A stretch of DNA of 64,000 nt from Sphingomonas sp. NBWT7 (GTDB lineage: Bacteria; Pseudomonadota; Alphaproteobacteria; Sphingomonadales; Sphingomonadaceae): the NCBI RefSeq assembly GCF_014217605.1, contig NZ_CP043639.1, forward strand, positions 519,501 to 583,500, written 5' to 3'. Each line of letters begins with the position of its first letter. Within the stretch, counting starts at the first letter, position 1. The notes beneath the pieces were generated by a model, which worked only from the letters and a program-made list of their open reading frames with translations, ran no database searches and was not told where the DNA came from. This document shows positions 34,809-45,771 of this stretch, piece by piece. Made by a program: the position numbers and the translations under genes.

Positions 34809-34825
34809 ATCTGTCCTGAACAGAT
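34809..34825. promoter_or_regulatory. Inverted repeat between slt and dapA
   Basis: ATCTGT and ACAGAT are separated by CCTGA in the 76-base divergent gap. It could be an operator or simply a 5' hairpin; no regulator can be assigned. Confidence 0.3.
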
Positions 34826-34858
34826 CAACGCATCTATCCGATTTCAGGAGCATCCCCC

Positions 34859-35734
34859 ATGTTTTCCGGTTCGATCCCGGCGCTCGTCACGCCGTTCGAC
34901 GCCGATGGCCGCTTCGTCGAGGCGGCGTATCGCGAGCTCATCGAATGGCAGATCGCGGAGGGATCGTCGGCGCTGGTGCCGTGCGGCACGACGGGGGAGG
35001 CGGCGACGCTGACGAAGGACGAGCAGTTCGGGATCGTGAAAGTCTGCGTCGATCAGGCGCGCGGGCGCGTGCCGGTGATCGCGGGGGCGGGATCGAACGA
35101 CACGCGCGTCGCGGCGGAGAATATCGCTGCGGCAAAGGCGGCGGGCGCCGACGCCGCATTGATGGTGCCGCCCTATTACAATCGCCCGTCGCAGGAAGGC
35201 ATCTTCCAGCATTTCGCGGCGTTGGCGCCAAGCTCGGCGGTACCGATCGTGCTGTACAACGTGCCGGCGCGGACGGTGACTGATATCCTGCCCGAAACGC
35301 TGATCCGCATCGTGTCTGCTTTCCCGAAGGTGTTCGTCGCGGTGAAGGACGCGAGCGGCGTGCTGCCACGCGTGTCGCAGCATCGCGCGGCGCTGGGCGA
35401 CGGTTTTTGCCAGCTGTCGGGCAACGACGACCTGGCGCTGGCGTACAATGCGGTGGGCGGCGCGGGCTGTATCTCGGTGAGCGCCAACGTCGCGCCGCGG
35501 CTGTGCGCGGATTTCCAGGCGGCGGGGACGGGCGCGGACGCGCTGGCGCTCCACGACAGGCTGTTCGCGCTCCACACCGCACTGTTCTCCGATGCGTCGC
35601 CGGGGCCAGTCAAATACGCGATGACGAAGGTCCGCTCCGGCTTTCCCGCCGGCCTCCGGTTGCCGATGACGTGGCCAAGCGAAGCGGCGCGCGCCGCGGC
35701 GGATGCAGGGCTCGCACACGCCGGACTGGCCTGA
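34859..35734 (+). CDS. dapA: 4-hydroxy-tetrahydrodipicolinate synthase
   Basis: DapA condenses pyruvate with aspartate semialdehyde in lysine and diaminopimelate synthesis. The 291-residue TIM barrel has PCGTTGEAATLTKDEQ (pyruvate pocket threonines), the catalytic tyrosine in PPYYNRPSQEG and the Schiff-base lysine in VAVKDASG near residue 162. GGAG lies nine bases before the ATG. Length is typical. Confidence 0.96.
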   Translation: MFSGSIPALVTPFDADGRFVEAAYRELIEWQIAEGSSALVPCGTTGEAATLTKDEQFGIVKVCVDQARGRVPVIAGAGSNDTRVAAENIAAAKAAGADAALMVPPYYNRPSQEGIFQHFAALAPSSAVPIVLYNVPARTVTDILPETLIRIVSAFPKVFVAVKDASGVLPRVSQHRAALGDGFCQLSGNDDLALAYNAVGGAGCISVSANVAPRLCADFQAAGTGADALALHDRLFALHTALFSDASPGPVKYAMTKVRSGFPAGLRLPMTWPSEAARAAADAGLAHAGLA

Positions 35735-35801
35735 CCGCCGCCCCGCCGTAATGGCGCCGCAATGGCTGCGCAGCTTGCGGTGACGCAGGTGGGAGACGGC
35801 A

Positions 35802-36125
35802 GTGGCGGGTTGGATGATGCTCGCGCTGCAGGTGATTGCTGGCCCGCCCGCGCCCGTGCCGCCGCGCCGAGCGACCGAGCGGTCCTGCCCCGTCGCACAG
35901 CCCGGCGAGGATATCGTGGTATGTGCCCCGCCCAATGACACGTATCGCCTGAAGCCGCTGCCCGGACGCTTCGCCGCCGATCGCACGCCGCCCAAGGCAG
36001 AAACGACGATCGCCGGCGTCGGGCGGGTCGCGGCCGAAGTCGAGCAGGGGGCGGATGCGCAGGGCGGCGTGATCAACCGCGCGATGATCCGGCTGCGCAT
36101 TCCGCTGGGCCGCAGCAAACCCTAG
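35802..36125 (+). CDS. Secreted protein of unknown function, sphingomonad type
   Basis: The 107-residue frame starts at GTG with GGGAGAC upstream. A short hydrophobic leader ([13 protein letters not shown]) is followed by [29 protein letters not shown], a two-cysteine block that I recall in many small exported proteins of Sphingomonadales, and ends [18 protein letters not shown]. Function unknown. It is likely periplasmic with one disulfide. Confidence 0.7.
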   Translation: MAGWMMLALQVIAGPPAPVPPRRATERSCPVAQPGEDIVVCAPPNDTYRLKPLPGRFAADRTPPKAETTIAGVGRVAAEVEQGADAQGGVINRAMIRLRIPLGRSKP

Positions 36126-36174
36126 AAGGACGCGGCTTCCCACGCGGGATGCGACGCCCTACATCGCGCGTCCC

Positions 36175-36657
36175 ATGTCGCGTCCCAAGCCAGCCACCTT
36201 CGACAAGAAGAAGATCGTCGCGGAAAACCGCCGCGCGCGTTTCGACTATGAGATCGACACCAAGTACGAGGCGGGGATCGTCCTGACGGGCACCGAGGTG
36301 AAGAGTCTGCGGTTCGGCGAAGGGTCGATCGCGGAGAGCTACGCCGAGGTGAACGACGGCGGTGTGTGGCTAATCAATTCGAACATCCCCGAATTCAGCC
36401 ACGGCAATCGCTTCAATCACGAGCCCAAGCGGCCGCGTAAACTGCTGCTTCACGAGCGCGAGGTAAACAAGCTGCACGGCGCGGTTGCGCGCGACGGCAT
36501 GACGCTGGTTCCGTTGATGATCTACTTCAACGGGCAGGGGCGCGCCAAGGTGGAGCTGGCGTTGGCGAAGGGCAGAAAGGCGCACGACAAGCGCGAGCAT
36601 ATCAAGGAGCGCGACTGGAAGCGCGACGCGGCGCGAATCATGCGCGAGCGCGGCTGA
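36175..36657 (+). CDS. smpB: SsrA-binding protein SmpB
   Basis: SmpB carries tmRNA to stalled ribosomes. The 160-residue protein has [35 protein letters not shown], the oligonucleotide-binding barrel and the C-terminal tail [20 protein letters not shown] that enters the mRNA channel. The tagged proteins it produces are degraded by ClpXP, encoded at 6561-8597. The stop overlaps the next ATG (TGATG). Confidence 0.97.
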   Translation: MSRPKPATFDKKKIVAENRRARFDYEIDTKYEAGIVLTGTEVKSLRFGEGSIAESYAEVNDGGVWLINSNIPEFSHGNRFNHEPKRPRKLLLHEREVNKLHGAVARDGMTLVPLMIYFNGQGRAKVELALAKGRKAHDKREHIKERDWKRDAARIMRERG

Positions 36658-37241
36658 TGGCGGCGCGGCCGCCGTCGATCTGGCAGCGGTTCGCGGGCTG
36701 GTGCCACCGGAACCTGCCGACGCGCGAATCGATGGAGCAGAGCCGGATGCTGCGCCCCGTCGCGCATCGCGTGCTCGCGCCGGCGCTGTGGCGCTTCACG
36801 CGGCGATCGGTGCCGCGCGGCGTCGCGCTCGGCATGGTGACGGGCATCCTCTTTCCCGTCGCGCAGATCCCGTTCTCCGCGCTGCTCGCGCTGCCGGTGC
36901 GCGCGAATATTCCGGCCGCCGCGCTGACGACGTTCATCACCAATCCGCTGACGACGCCGCCGCTGTGGGTCGCGGCCTATTATATCGGCAAATGGTCACT
37001 GCGGCTGGATCAGGCGTTGCCGGGCGACCCCGTCAGCAAGGCGGCGCACGATGCCGCGCAATCGAGCTGGATGCAGTGGCTGATGTCCGACGCGGCGCCC
37101 GCCACCGCGCTCGGGCTGCTGATCGTCACGGTGGTCCTCTCGGCGGCGGGCTATGCGCTGTCGGCGCTCGGCTGGCGTCTGTGGATCGCGCGCAAGTGGC
37201 GGCATCGTCACATCCGCAACCACATTGACGAGGCGTCTTAA
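36657..37241 (+). CDS. DUF2062 membrane protein
   Basis: The 194-residue protein has the DUF2062 signature: FTRRSVPRGVALGMVTGILFPVAQIPFSALLALPVRANIPAA followed by TTFITNPLTTPPLW, with three hydrophobic helices (about 60-78, 84-108, 148-172). Members are inner-membrane proteins of unknown role. It is translationally coupled to smpB, a pairing common in sphingomonads. Confidence 0.88.
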   Translation: MAARPPSIWQRFAGWCHRNLPTRESMEQSRMLRPVAHRVLAPALWRFTRRSVPRGVALGMVTGILFPVAQIPFSALLALPVRANIPAAALTTFITNPLTTPPLWVAAYYIGKWSLRLDQALPGDPVSKAAHDAAQSSWMQWLMSDAAPATALGLLIVTVVLSAAGYALSALGWRLWIARKWRHRHIRNHIDEAS

Positions 37242-37283
37242 GCGGATAGAACACGCGCCTTCCCCAACGAAGGCATTGTATCC

Positions 37284-39383
37284 ATGCGTTCATCGTACAT
37301 CGTCGCGGCCATCCTTTCGACCACCGCCGTGGCCGCCATCGCCCAAACTACGACGCGGGCGCCCGTTGCCGCACCGACAGCGGCGCAAACCGCAACGGTC
37401 GGTAAGGCAGCCGCCGGCACTGTCGCGCCGGCCGACGCCAACAAGCCGCAGATCGGCACTTTCGGTTTCGACATGGCGGGCCGCGACACCAGCGTCACGC
37501 CGGGCGACGATTTCTACGACTATGCCAACGGTACGTGGAACCGGACGACGCAGATCCCGGCGGACCGCTCGACCTACGGCATGTTCAACGTGCTGCAGGA
37601 CCTGTCGCGCGAGCAGACGCGCACGATCCTAGAGGAGCAGAGCCGCCAGCCGGGCAGCAAGTCGGGCGATTTCTACGCGAGCTTCCTCGACGAGGCCGGC
37701 GCGAACGCCAAGGGCGTGACCCCGGTGAAGCCGTGGATCGCAGCGATCAAGGCGGCGCCGAGCAAGGCGGCGCTTGCCGCGGAGGCAGGGCGGATGCAGC
37801 GGCGCGGCGTCGGCACGCTGTGGAGCACCTACGTCAGCCAGGATGACAAGGCGCCCGACACCTATGCCGTCGCGTTCAGCCAGTCGGGGCTCGGGCTGCC
37901 CGACCGCGACTATTATCTGAAGGACGACGCCAAGCTCGCCGCCAACCGCACCGCGTACCAGGCGTATCTGGCGCAGATGCTGACGCTGGCGGGCGAGCCG
38001 AACGCCGAGGCGCGTGCCGCGGCGGTGGTGGCGATGGAGAAGGGGCTGGCGACGGCGCATTGGACGCGCGTCGAGAGCCGCGATGCGGACAAGACGTACA
38101 ACAAGCTGAGCTTCGCCGATCTCAACACGCGGGCACCCGGCTATCCCTGGGCCGAGCATTTCAAGGCGGCGGGCATTCCGACGAACGCGACGCTGCTCGT
38201 CGCCCAGCCGAGCGCCTTCGTCGGCGAGGCCAAGGTGTGGAACGACACGCCGTTGCCGGTGCTGAAGGATCACCTGATGCTGCGCATGCTGTCGAGCTAC
38301 GCACGCTATCTGTCGAAGGATTTCGACGATGCGCGCTTCGCTTTCTACGGCACCGAGCTCGCCGGTACGCCGCAGCAGCAGGCGCGCTGGAAGCGCGGCG
38401 TCGACCTCGTCAGCGATCAGCTGGGTGAGGATGTCGGCAAGGCCTATGTTGCGCGCTATTTCCCGCCCGAGGCGAAGGCGGCGGCGGACGCGCTGGTGCG
38501 CAACGTCATCGTCTCGATGGGCGATCGGCTGAAGAAGCTCGAGTGGATGGCGCCGGAAACCAAGCAGAAGGCGCTGGCGAAGCTAGCCGCGTTCACGCCC
38601 AAGATCGGTTATCCCGAGACGTGGCGCGACTATTCGGCGCTTGAGATCCGCCGCAACGACCTGGTCGGCAACGTCGCACGCGGGACGGAGTTCGAGTTCC
38701 AGCGCAATCTGAGCAAGCTCGGCCAGCCGATCGATCGCGGCGAGTGGTTCATGACGCCGATGACGATCAACGCCTACGCCAACCCGACGATGAACGAGAT
38801 CGTGTTTCCGGCCGCGATCCTGCAGCCGCCGTTCTTCGATCCGAAGGCCGATCCGGCAGTCAACTACGGTGGCATCGGCGCGGTGATCGGCCACGAGATC
38901 AGCCACCATTTCGACGATCAGGGCCGCAAGTACGACGCGACCGGCAAGCTCACCGACTGGTGGACGGCGCAGGACGTCGCGCGGTTCAAGACCTTCACCG
39001 ATCGGCTCGTCGCGCAATATGACGGCTATGAGCCGCTGCCCGGCCAGCACGTGCAGGGCGGACTGACCCTGGGCGAGAATATCGCCGATCTCGCGGGGCT
39101 GACGGTGGCGATCGACGCCTATCATCGGTCGCTGAACGGCAAGCCCGCGCCGGTGATCGACGGCGTCAGCGGCGATCAGCGCTTCTATCTCGGCTGGGCG
39201 CAGGTGTGGCGGACGAAGTATCGCGAGCCGATGCTTCGCCAGCTGCTACTGTCCGATCCGCACTCGCCCGGGATGCAGCGCGCCGATATCGTGCGTAATC
39301 TCGACCCCTGGTATGCGGCGTTCAATGCCAAGCCCGGGCAGAAGCTGTACCTGACCGATCAGCAGCGCGTTCGCATCTGGTGA
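37284..39383 (+). CDS. M13-family (neprilysin/PepO-like) metallopeptidase
   Basis: The 699-residue exported protein has a signal peptide (about 1-20). It shows the M13 features: GDDFYDYANGTW, NEIVFPAAILQPPFF, zinc motif VIGHEISHHFDDQG near residue 537, and GENIADLAGLTVAIDAY with the third zinc ligand glutamate. The N-terminal mature part is low-complexity. It is a zinc endopeptidase limited to peptide substrates, probably periplasmic. Confidence 0.95.
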   Translation: MRSSYIVAAILSTTAVAAIAQTTTRAPVAAPTAAQTATVGKAAAGTVAPADANKPQIGTFGFDMAGRDTSVTPGDDFYDYANGTWNRTTQIPADRSTYGMFNVLQDLSREQTRTILEEQSRQPGSKSGDFYASFLDEAGANAKGVTPVKPWIAAIKAAPSKAALAAEAGRMQRRGVGTLWSTYVSQDDKAPDTYAVAFSQSGLGLPDRDYYLKDDAKLAANRTAYQAYLAQMLTLAGEPNAEARAAAVVAMEKGLATAHWTRVESRDADKTYNKLSFADLNTRAPGYPWAEHFKAAGIPTNATLLVAQPSAFVGEAKVWNDTPLPVLKDHLMLRMLSSYARYLSKDFDDARFAFYGTELAGTPQQQARWKRGVDLVSDQLGEDVGKAYVARYFPPEAKAAADALVRNVIVSMGDRLKKLEWMAPETKQKALAKLAAFTPKIGYPETWRDYSALEIRRNDLVGNVARGTEFEFQRNLSKLGQPIDRGEWFMTPMTINAYANPTMNEIVFPAAILQPPFFDPKADPAVNYGGIGAVIGHEISHHFDDQGRKYDATGKLTDWWTAQDVARFKTFTDRLVAQYDGYEPLPGQHVQGGLTLGENIADLAGLTVAIDAYHRSLNGKPAPVIDGVSGDQRFYLGWAQVWRTKYREPMLRQLLLSDPHSPGMQRADIVRNLDPWYAAFNAKPGQKLYLTDQQRVRIW

Positions 39384-39444
39384 TCGGACGATCGCCGCCG
39401 CCGGCTTGACCGCGGGGCGGCGGGGGCGGAAGGACGGGGAAGCG

Positions 39445-41835
39445 ATGGCGACGCTTCCCCCTCCCGAGCTGCACCGACTGACCCCGCGGGGGGCGCTAGC
39501 CGTGGCGCTGGGCGCTGGCGTTGTCGCCGCGTTGCTCGTCCTGTGGCTGGTCGGTGACGCGGTCGTTGCGCTCGGCTTCGTTGCGGCGGCGATCGTGCTT
39601 GGCGGCGGCGTGATCGCCCATCATCTTCTGGCGCCGGTGGCAGCGCCTGCCCCTGCCGAGATCGATTGGCATCTGGTCCGCACGCTGGCGGAAGAAAGCG
39701 GCGACGCGATCGCGATCACTGACCGCGCCGGGCGCCTAGTTTGCGCCAACGACCGCTACGAAGCGCTGTTCGACGGCCTCCCGACCCCGCCGGCGCTGCC
39801 GATCGACGTGGCCGGGGTCGGCGCCCTGTCGGACATCGGGCGCGCGGCGTGGCGTGACGGCCGGGCGCGGCTCGAGCGCGTCGCTGTCGGGACGCGATCG
39901 GTTTCGATCGAGGTCGTACGCACGGGGCATCAGCAGGATCTGCTGCTGTGGCGCGCCGCCTCGACGGCGGAGGCGGACGACAGCCGCGCGCTCGCGACGG
40001 CGCTCTCCGGCGCGCTGGGTCGTCGATTGGCGGAAGCGGGGATCATGGCCGCGCTGATGACGCCCGAGGGCCGGGTGCTGGCGGCGGATCCGGTGCTGGG
40101 CGCGCGCGCCGCAGGGCGGGGCGAAGCGGCGTTGATCGGCCAGGATTTCGCGCGCTGCCTGATCACCGACGGACGCGGCAGGATCCGGTTCGAGCGCGAG
40201 GGGCTCGACGGCAATCCGCTGCGCCTCGTCCAGGTGCCGTTCGCCGATCGGCCCGAGGCGCCGATCCTCGTCGCGCTGCTCGACGAGGAAGAGATGCCGC
40301 GCGCGATCGCAGGGGGCACGACCGATCATATCCGCACATTGGTGCAGATGATGCCGCTGGGCATTGCGCTGGTCGATCGCGACGGCCGCTTCCTCGAGAT
40401 GAACGACGCATTCCTGCGTGCCGCGGCGGTCGATAAGGCGGCGCCGCCGCTCTACCCGGGCGACCTCGTCATGCGCGAGGACAAGGCGGCGGTCGCCGAT
40501 GCGGTGCGGCGCTTCGCCGGCGGCGGTGCGGCGCACGCGGCCGACATGGCGGTGCGGCTGCGCGATCATCCCGACGAACCGGTGGTGCTCTCGATCGCCG
40601 GCGCGCGCGGGCTGGGCGAGGCGGCGGTGGTGCTCAGCCTCAAGGACAATAGCGAGGAATCGCGCCTCAAGCGCGAGGTCGCGCAGGCGACGAAGATGCA
40701 GGCGGTCGGTCAGCTCGCCGGCGGTGTCGCGCACGATTTCAACAACATCCTGACCGCGATCATCGGGCACTGCGACCTGATGCTGATGCGCCACTCGCCC
40801 GGTGACAGCGATTACGACGACATTCAGCAGATCCGGAACAATTCGAACCGTGCGGCGGGATTGACGCGGCAGCTGCTCGCCTTCTCGCGCCAGCAGACGC
40901 TGCGTCCGCAGGTGCTGCAACTGCCCGACGTCGTGTCGGAGGTGTCGAACCTGTTGAAGCGGCTGCTGGGCGAGACGGTGACGCTGGAGGTGCGCCACGG
41001 CCGCGATCTGGGCCCGGTGCGTGCCGATCCCGGGCAGCTCGAACAGGTGGTCGTCAACCTTGCCGTCAATGCGCGCGACGCGATGCTCGCCAAGCATCCG
41101 CACGGCGGCGGCAAGCTGACGATCCAGACGCGTTCGGCGACGATCGTCGAGGTGCGCCGGCGGGGGCCGGACATCATGCCCGCGGGCGATTATACCGCGC
41201 TCGAGATATCGGACACGGGATCGGGCATCCCGCCGGATATTCTGCCGAAGATCTTCGAGCCGTTCTTCACTACCAAGGAAGTGGGCAAGGGAACCGGGCT
41301 CGGGTTGTCGACCGTCTACGGCATCGTTAAGCAATCGGGCGGCTATATCTTCGCCGATTCGAAGCCGGGGCAGGGGGCGAGCTTCACCATCTATCTCCCG
41401 GTGCACGCGCGTGGCGAGCCCGTCGCGCCGCGCAAGCCGGCGGCGAAGCCGAAGCCAGCGGAAATGTGGGGCACGGGAACGGTTCTGCTGGTCGAGGACG
41501 AGGATATGGTGCGCGCCGTCGCGGAGCGCGCGCTGACGCGGCAGGGCTATACCGTGCTGACCGCGGAGAATGGCGAGGTCGCGCTCGAACTCATTGCGGA
41601 GCATCCGCGCTTCGACCTGCTCGTCTCCGACGTCGTCATGCCCGCGATGGACGGTCCGACGATGGCGCGCCACGTGCGCGCCCGCTATCCCGACCTACCG
41701 ATCCTGTTCATGTCCGGTTATGCCGAGGAGCAGCTGCGCAAGTCGATCGATCTCGACAACGTCGCCTTCATTCCCAAGCCGTTCTCGGTGCAGCAACTGG
41801 CCGCTGCGGCGCGCGAGGCGCTGGCGGCGACGTAG
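39445..41835 (+). CDS. cckA: Hybrid histidine kinase CckA
   Basis: The 796-residue protein starts at ATG with GGGGAAG upstream. Two membrane helices (about 18-37 and 40-58) precede two PAS-like sensor domains, a HisKA domain with phospho-histidine H430 in [17 protein letters not shown], an HATPase domain ([37 protein letters not shown]) and a C-terminal receiver with phospho-acceptor D729 in [11 protein letters not shown]. This architecture is CckA, which via ChpT controls CtrA and cell-cycle or motility genes. Upstream TTG would add 13 residues. Confidence 0.92.
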   Translation: MATLPPPELHRLTPRGALAVALGAGVVAALLVLWLVGDAVVALGFVAAAIVLGGGVIAHHLLAPVAAPAPAEIDWHLVRTLAEESGDAIAITDRAGRLVCANDRYEALFDGLPTPPALPIDVAGVGALSDIGRAAWRDGRARLERVAVGTRSVSIEVVRTGHQQDLLLWRAASTAEADDSRALATALSGALGRRLAEAGIMAALMTPEGRVLAADPVLGARAAGRGEAALIGQDFARCLITDGRGRIRFEREGLDGNPLRLVQVPFADRPEAPILVALLDEEEMPRAIAGGTTDHIRTLVQMMPLGIALVDRDGRFLEMNDAFLRAAAVDKAAPPLYPGDLVMREDKAAVADAVRRFAGGGAAHAADMAVRLRDHPDEPVVLSIAGARGLGEAAVVLSLKDNSEESRLKREVAQATKMQAVGQLAGGVAHDFNNILTAIIGHCDLMLMRHSPGDSDYDDIQQIRNNSNRAAGLTRQLLAFSRQQTLRPQVLQLPDVVSEVSNLLKRLLGETVTLEVRHGRDLGPVRADPGQLEQVVVNLAVNARDAMLAKHPHGGGKLTIQTRSATIVEVRRRGPDIMPAGDYTALEISDTGSGIPPDILPKIFEPFFTTKEVGKGTGLGLSTVYGIVKQSGGYIFADSKPGQGASFTIYLPVHARGEPVAPRKPAAKPKPAEMWGTGTVLLVEDEDMVRAVAERALTRQGYTVLTAENGEVALELIAEHPRFDLLVSDVVMPAMDGPTMARHVRARYPDLPILFMSGYAEEQLRKSIDLDNVAFIPKPFSVQQLAAAAREALAAT

Positions 41836-41918
41836 CCGACACAGGTGCCCCGTAACGCGACGGATCGCACCGCCAACAGGCCGTTGCGAGGACGGTACGG
41901 CGCCTTTAAGGGCGACGC

Positions 41919-42266
41919 ATGAATAGTCGCGTACTGCTCGTCGAGGACGAGCCGCTCATCGCCATGATGCTCGAAGATTTCCTCGAGGCGCTCGACCGGC
42001 AGTGCGCCGGCACTGCGGATAGCGTGTCGGCGGCGCTGCCGATGGTCGAGGCGGGAGAGGTCGATTGCGCGATCCTCGACGTCAATCTGCGCGGCGGCGA
42101 GAAGAGCTGGCCGATCGCCGCGGCGCTGGCCGAGCGCGACATCCCCTTCGTCTTCGCCACCGGCGGGGCGGACGACATGATCGCCGACGAATATCGCGAT
42201 CGTCCGATCCTGCAGAAGCCGTTCACGATGGACGGCGTGGAAAAGGCGCTCGACGCGCTGGCGTAA
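41919..42266 (+). CDS. Single-domain response regulator
   Basis: The 115-residue receiver has E9/D10, phospho-acceptor D54 in [11 protein letters not shown]81 in FATGGAD and K100 in LQKPFTMDG. There is no output domain. Wording ([31 protein letters not shown]) is that of the small receivers abundant in sphingomonads and rhizobia. Position right after cckA invites a link to that phosphorelay, but CpdR- or DivK-like diagnostic residues were not identified. Confidence 0.88.
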   Translation: MNSRVLLVEDEPLIAMMLEDFLEALDRQCAGTADSVSAALPMVEAGEVDCAILDVNLRGGEKSWPIAAALAERDIPFVFATGGADDMIADEYRDRPILQKPFTMDGVEKALDALA

Positions 42267-42288
42267 GCGGCATAGGCGCTGGGGCGCC

Positions 42289-44010
42289 ATGACGAACACC
42301 TTCGACAAGTCGCGGTTGCCGAGCCGCCATGTATCCGTCGGCCCCGAGCGGGCGCCGCATCGCAGCTATTACTACGCGATGGGGCTGAGCGAGGAGGAGA
42401 TCGCGCGGCCGTTCGTCGGGCTCGCGAGCGCGGGAAACGACAGCGCGCCGTGCAACACGACGCTCGACGCGCAGGCCGACGCAGCGCGGCGCGGGGTTGA
42501 GCAGGGCGGCGGGATGCCGCGTCGCTTCAATACCATCACGGTGACCGACGGGATCGCGATGGGCCACCAGGGGATGAAGGCGAGCCTCGTCAGCCGCGAG
42601 GTGATCGCCGATTCGGTCGAACTCTCCGTGCGCGGGCATTGCTACGACGCGCTGGTCGGCTTTGCCGGGTGCGACAAGTCGCTGCCGGGCATGATGATGG
42701 CGATGCTGCGGCTCAACGTACCGTCGATCTTCGTCTACGGCGGATCGATTCTGCCCGGCCGCTTCCAGGACCGCGACGTGACCGTCGTCGACGTGTTCGA
42801 GGTGGTTGGCCGCTACGCCGCCGGCACCTGCCCGATCGAGGAGGTGCACGCGCTCGAGAAGGTCGCGTGTCCGGGGCATGGCGCGTGCGGCGGGCAGTAT
42901 ACTGCCAACACCATGGCTTGCGTCGGCGAGGCGATCGGATTGTCGCTACCGAACAGCAACATGGTGCCCGCGCCGTATACGACGCGCGAGCAGATCGCGG
43001 TGGCGGCGGGTGCGCAGGTGATGGAGTTGCTCGCGCGCAATATCCGCCCGCGGGACATCTGCACGCGCGAAGCGTTCGAGAATGCGGCGCGCATCGTCGC
43101 CGCGACGGGCGGATCGACCAATGGCGCGCTTCACCTGCCGGCGATGGCGCACGAGGCGGGGATCCAGTTCGACCTGTTCGACGTCGCCGAGATCTTCAAG
43201 TCGACGCCCTATTGCGCCGACCTGAAGCCCGGCGGGCAATATGTCGCGAAGGACATGTACGAGGCCGGCGGCGCGTACATGCTGATGAAGTCGCTGCTTG
43301 CCGAGGGTCTGCTGCATGGCGAGTGCATGACGGTCACCGGCAAGACGCTGGGCGAGAACATCGATCAGGTGACGTGGAACCCCGACCAGAAGGTGATCTA
43401 CGACGCGAAGACGCCGATCACGCCTACGGGCGGCGTCGTCGGGCTGCGCGGATCGCTTGCGCCGAACGGGGCGATCGTCAAGGTCGCGGGCATGCACCGG
43501 TTGCAGTTCGAGGGGCCGGCGCGTTGCTTCGATTGCGAGGAGGATGCGTTCAAGGCAGTCGAGCATCGCCAGATCCAGGAGGGTGAGGTGGTCATCATCC
43601 GCTACGAAGGGCCCAAGGGCGGGCCGGGCATGCGCGAAATGCTGTCGACCACGGCGGCGCTCTACGGCCTTGGCATGGGCGAGAAGGTGGCGCTGATCAC
43701 CGACGGGCGCTTCTCTGGCGCGACGCGCGGCTTCTGCATCGGCCACGTCGGGCCGGAGGCGGCGGAGGGCGGACCGATCGCGCTGGTCGAGGATGGCGAC
43801 ACGATCCGTATCGATGCCGAGGCGGGGACGATCGACTTGCTGGTCGAACCGGCCGTGCTTGAGCAGCGCCGAGCGGCATGGCAGCCGCGTGTGTCCGAAT
43901 ATGGGTCAGGCGCGTTGTGGCGCTATGCGCAGAATGTCGGGCCGGCGTACAAGGGGGCCGTCACCCACCCGGGAGCTGCTGCCGAACGCCATGTCTACGC
44001 GGATATCTGA
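42289..44010 (+). CDS. ilvD: Dihydroxy-acid dehydratase
   Basis: IlvD dehydrates dihydroxy-acids in valine, leucine and isoleucine synthesis. The 573-residue protein belongs to the IlvD/Edd family: [34 protein letters not shown] and [17 protein letters not shown] supply the cluster cysteines, with [20 protein letters not shown] near the end. The length fits the [2Fe-2S] IlvD form. Sugar-acid dehydratases of the same family are possible, but the motifs favour IlvD. edd (52920-54746) is a paralogue. The lipoprotein gene overlaps its last 20 bases. Confidence 0.93.
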   Translation: MTNTFDKSRLPSRHVSVGPERAPHRSYYYAMGLSEEEIARPFVGLASAGNDSAPCNTTLDAQADAARRGVEQGGGMPRRFNTITVTDGIAMGHQGMKASLVSREVIADSVELSVRGHCYDALVGFAGCDKSLPGMMMAMLRLNVPSIFVYGGSILPGRFQDRDVTVVDVFEVVGRYAAGTCPIEEVHALEKVACPGHGACGGQYTANTMACVGEAIGLSLPNSNMVPAPYTTREQIAVAAGAQVMELLARNIRPRDICTREAFENAARIVAATGGSTNGALHLPAMAHEAGIQFDLFDVAEIFKSTPYCADLKPGGQYVAKDMYEAGGAYMLMKSLLAEGLLHGECMTVTGKTLGENIDQVTWNPDQKVIYDAKTPITPTGGVVGLRGSLAPNGAIVKVAGMHRLQFEGPARCFDCEEDAFKAVEHRQIQEGEVVIIRYEGPKGGPGMREMLSTTAALYGLGMGEKVALITDGRFSGATRGFCIGHVGPEAAEGGPIALVEDGDTIRIDAEAGTIDLLVEPAVLEQRRAAWQPRVSEYGSGALWRYAQNVGPAYKGAVTHPGAAAERHVYADI

Positions 44011-44401
44011 CGCACGGTTGCTCGTGCCGCTGGTGGCCGCGCTCGCGGCGTGCGGTCCCGCGAAGACCGACACCAAGGTGCTGGCGAAGGTGGAGGCCAA
44101 CCAGGCTGCCGATGCGGTCGACGACGGCCGTGTGCAATGCGCGCCCGCCGGCGCCGACGCCTTCGCGCGCGTGTGCGAGATCGAACGCGCGGAGACCGAG
44201 CGCGGCATGGTGCTGACCGTGCGCCACCCCGACGGCGGATTCCGCCGCCTACTGGTGACCACCGACGGACGCGGCGTCGTTGCCGCCGACGGCGCCGAGC
44301 CGGCGCAGGTGACGCTGGTGGGGAAGGACGAGATCGAGGTGGCGCTGGGCGACGATCACTATCGCCTCCCCGTGACGACGCGGACGGTCGCCGCCAAGTG
44401 A
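43991..44401 (+). CDS. Small lipoprotein of unknown function
   Basis: The 136-residue protein has a lipoprotein signal: [16 protein letters not shown] with the lipobox LAAC, cysteine at residue 21. The mature part contains [18 protein letters not shown], two cysteines likely bridged, and a beta-rich C-terminus ([23 protein letters not shown]). The G+P+A after the cysteine suggest outer-membrane sorting. It sits between ilvD and nnr with overlaps on both sides. Confidence 0.8.
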   Translation: MSTRISDARLLVPLVAALAACGPAKTDTKVLAKVEANQAADAVDDGRVQCAPAGADAFARVCEIERAETERGMVLTVRHPDGGFRRLLVTTDGRGVVAADGAEPAQVTLVGKDEIEVALGDDHYRLPVTTRTVAAK

Positions 44402-45771
44402 CGCGGATCGACGGGCAGCCGATCGTCCGCGCAGCCGAAATGCGCGCCGCCGAGGCGGCGGTGGTGGCGGCAGGCACGACGGCGCAGGCGCTGATGACGC
44501 GCGCCGGGCAGGCTGCGGCCGAGCAGGTGCGGCGGCTTGCAGCGGGCGCCGAGGTGCTCGTTCTGTGCGGGCCCGGCAACAACGGCGGTGACGGCTACGT
44601 TATCGCGACGGCATTGCGGCAAGCCGGCCAGCCGGTGCGTGTGGCCGCGATCGATCAGCCGCGCTGCGAGGCCGCGATCGCCGCGCGGGCGGGCTGGGGC
44701 GGGCGTATCGAGGCGCTGGCCGCGGCGGAGCCGGCACCTGTCGTCGTCGACGCCTTGTTCGGGATCGGTCTCACCCGGCCGCTCGACGAGGCAATCGCGG
44801 CACCGCTCGCGCGGCTGCTGCGCAGCGCTCGACTGTCGATCGCGATCGATCTGCCGAGCGGCGTTGCGACCGACGATGCGCACTGCCTGAACGATCTGCC
44901 GCCGGTAGACCTTACGTTCGCACTCGGTTCGCTCAAGCCCGCGCATGTGCTGCAACCAGCCGCGGCACGGTGCGGCACCGCGCGTGTGGTCGATATCGGC
45001 GTATCGGTGCCGGATCCGGTCCGCGCCGCGGCGGCGCCATCGCTCAACACGCCGCCAACGAGCGCGCATAAATACTCGCGCGGGACGGTGACGGTGGTGG
45101 CCGGATCGATGCCCGGAGCAAGCGCGCTCGCGGCAACGGCGGCGGCGCGCGCCGGTGCGGGTTACGTCCTGCTGCTGGGTAGCGCGACCGACCGGCTGCC
45201 GCACGCCATCGTCCGGCGGCGCTTTTCCGCCGAGGCATTGGCCGACACGCGGATCGGCGCTGTCGTGATCGGGCCGGGGCTGGGGAGCGGCGATGCGGCC
45301 CAGGCGCGGCTCTACGCGGCACTCGAAAGTGGGCGCCCGCTCGTCGTCGACGGCGATGCGTTGCGACAGATCGACGGCCGGCGTTTCAACGGCCGCGCGA
45401 TACTGACGCCGCATGCAGGCGAGTTCGCACATCTGTTCGGCGAGGATGGTGGCAGCAAGCTTGACCGGGCGCTCGCCGCTGCACGGAAGGTGGAGGCCAT
45501 CGTGGTCTTCAAGGGCGCTGACACGGTCATCGCGGCGCCTGATGGCCGAGTGATCATTCATGCCGATGCGCCAGCTTGGCTGTCGACCGCCGGTACGGGC
45601 GACGTGTTGGCGGGAACCATCGCGGCACGGCTCGCCGCAGGCCGCGATCCGCTCGACGCGGCGAGCGAGGGAGTGTGGCTGCATGCCGAGGCTGCGCGCC
45701 GCGCCGGCGCGGCGTTCATCGCCGACGATCTAACGCACCATCTGCCGGGAGCGATCGCCGCATGTCTCTGA
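44398..45771 (+). CDS. nnr: Bifunctional NAD(P)H-hydrate repair enzyme (epimerase + dehydratase)
   Basis: The 457-residue fusion repairs NADHX/NADPHX. The N-terminal epimerase domain (about 1-205) has LCGPGNNGGDGYVIA and DALFGIGLTRPL; the C-terminal ADP/ATP-dependent dehydratase (about 220-457) has GTVTVVAGSMPGASALAA, LTPHAGEFAHLFG and the ribokinase-like STAGTGDVLAGTIAA. GTG start overlaps the lipoprotein stop. The 3' end overlaps the methyltransferase gene by ten bases. Confidence 0.94.
   Translation: MTRIDGQPIVRAAEMRAAEAAVVAAGTTAQALMTRAGQAAAEQVRRLAAGAEVLVLCGPGNNGGDGYVIATALRQAGQPVRVAAIDQPRCEAAIAARAGWGGRIEALAAAEPAPVVVDALFGIGLTRPLDEAIAAPLARLLRSARLSIAIDLPSGVATDDAHCLNDLPPVDLTFALGSLKPAHVLQPAAARCGTARVVDIGVSVPDPVRAAAAPSLNTPPTSAHKYSRGTVTVVAGSMPGASALAATAAARAGAGYVLLLGSATDRLPHAIVRRRFSAEALADTRIGAVVIGPGLGSGDAAQARLYAALESGRPLVVDGDALRQIDGRRFNGRAILTPHAGEFAHLFGEDGGSKLDRALAAARKVEAIVVFKGADTVIAAPDGRVIIHADAPAWLSTAGTGDVLAGTIAARLAAGRDPLDAASEGVWLHAEAARRAGAAFIADDLTHHLPGAIAACL

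Noticed and set aside
41919..42266. Assigning the receiver after cckA as CpdR or DivK
   Set aside because: No diagnostic residues for either could be confirmed from sequence alone.
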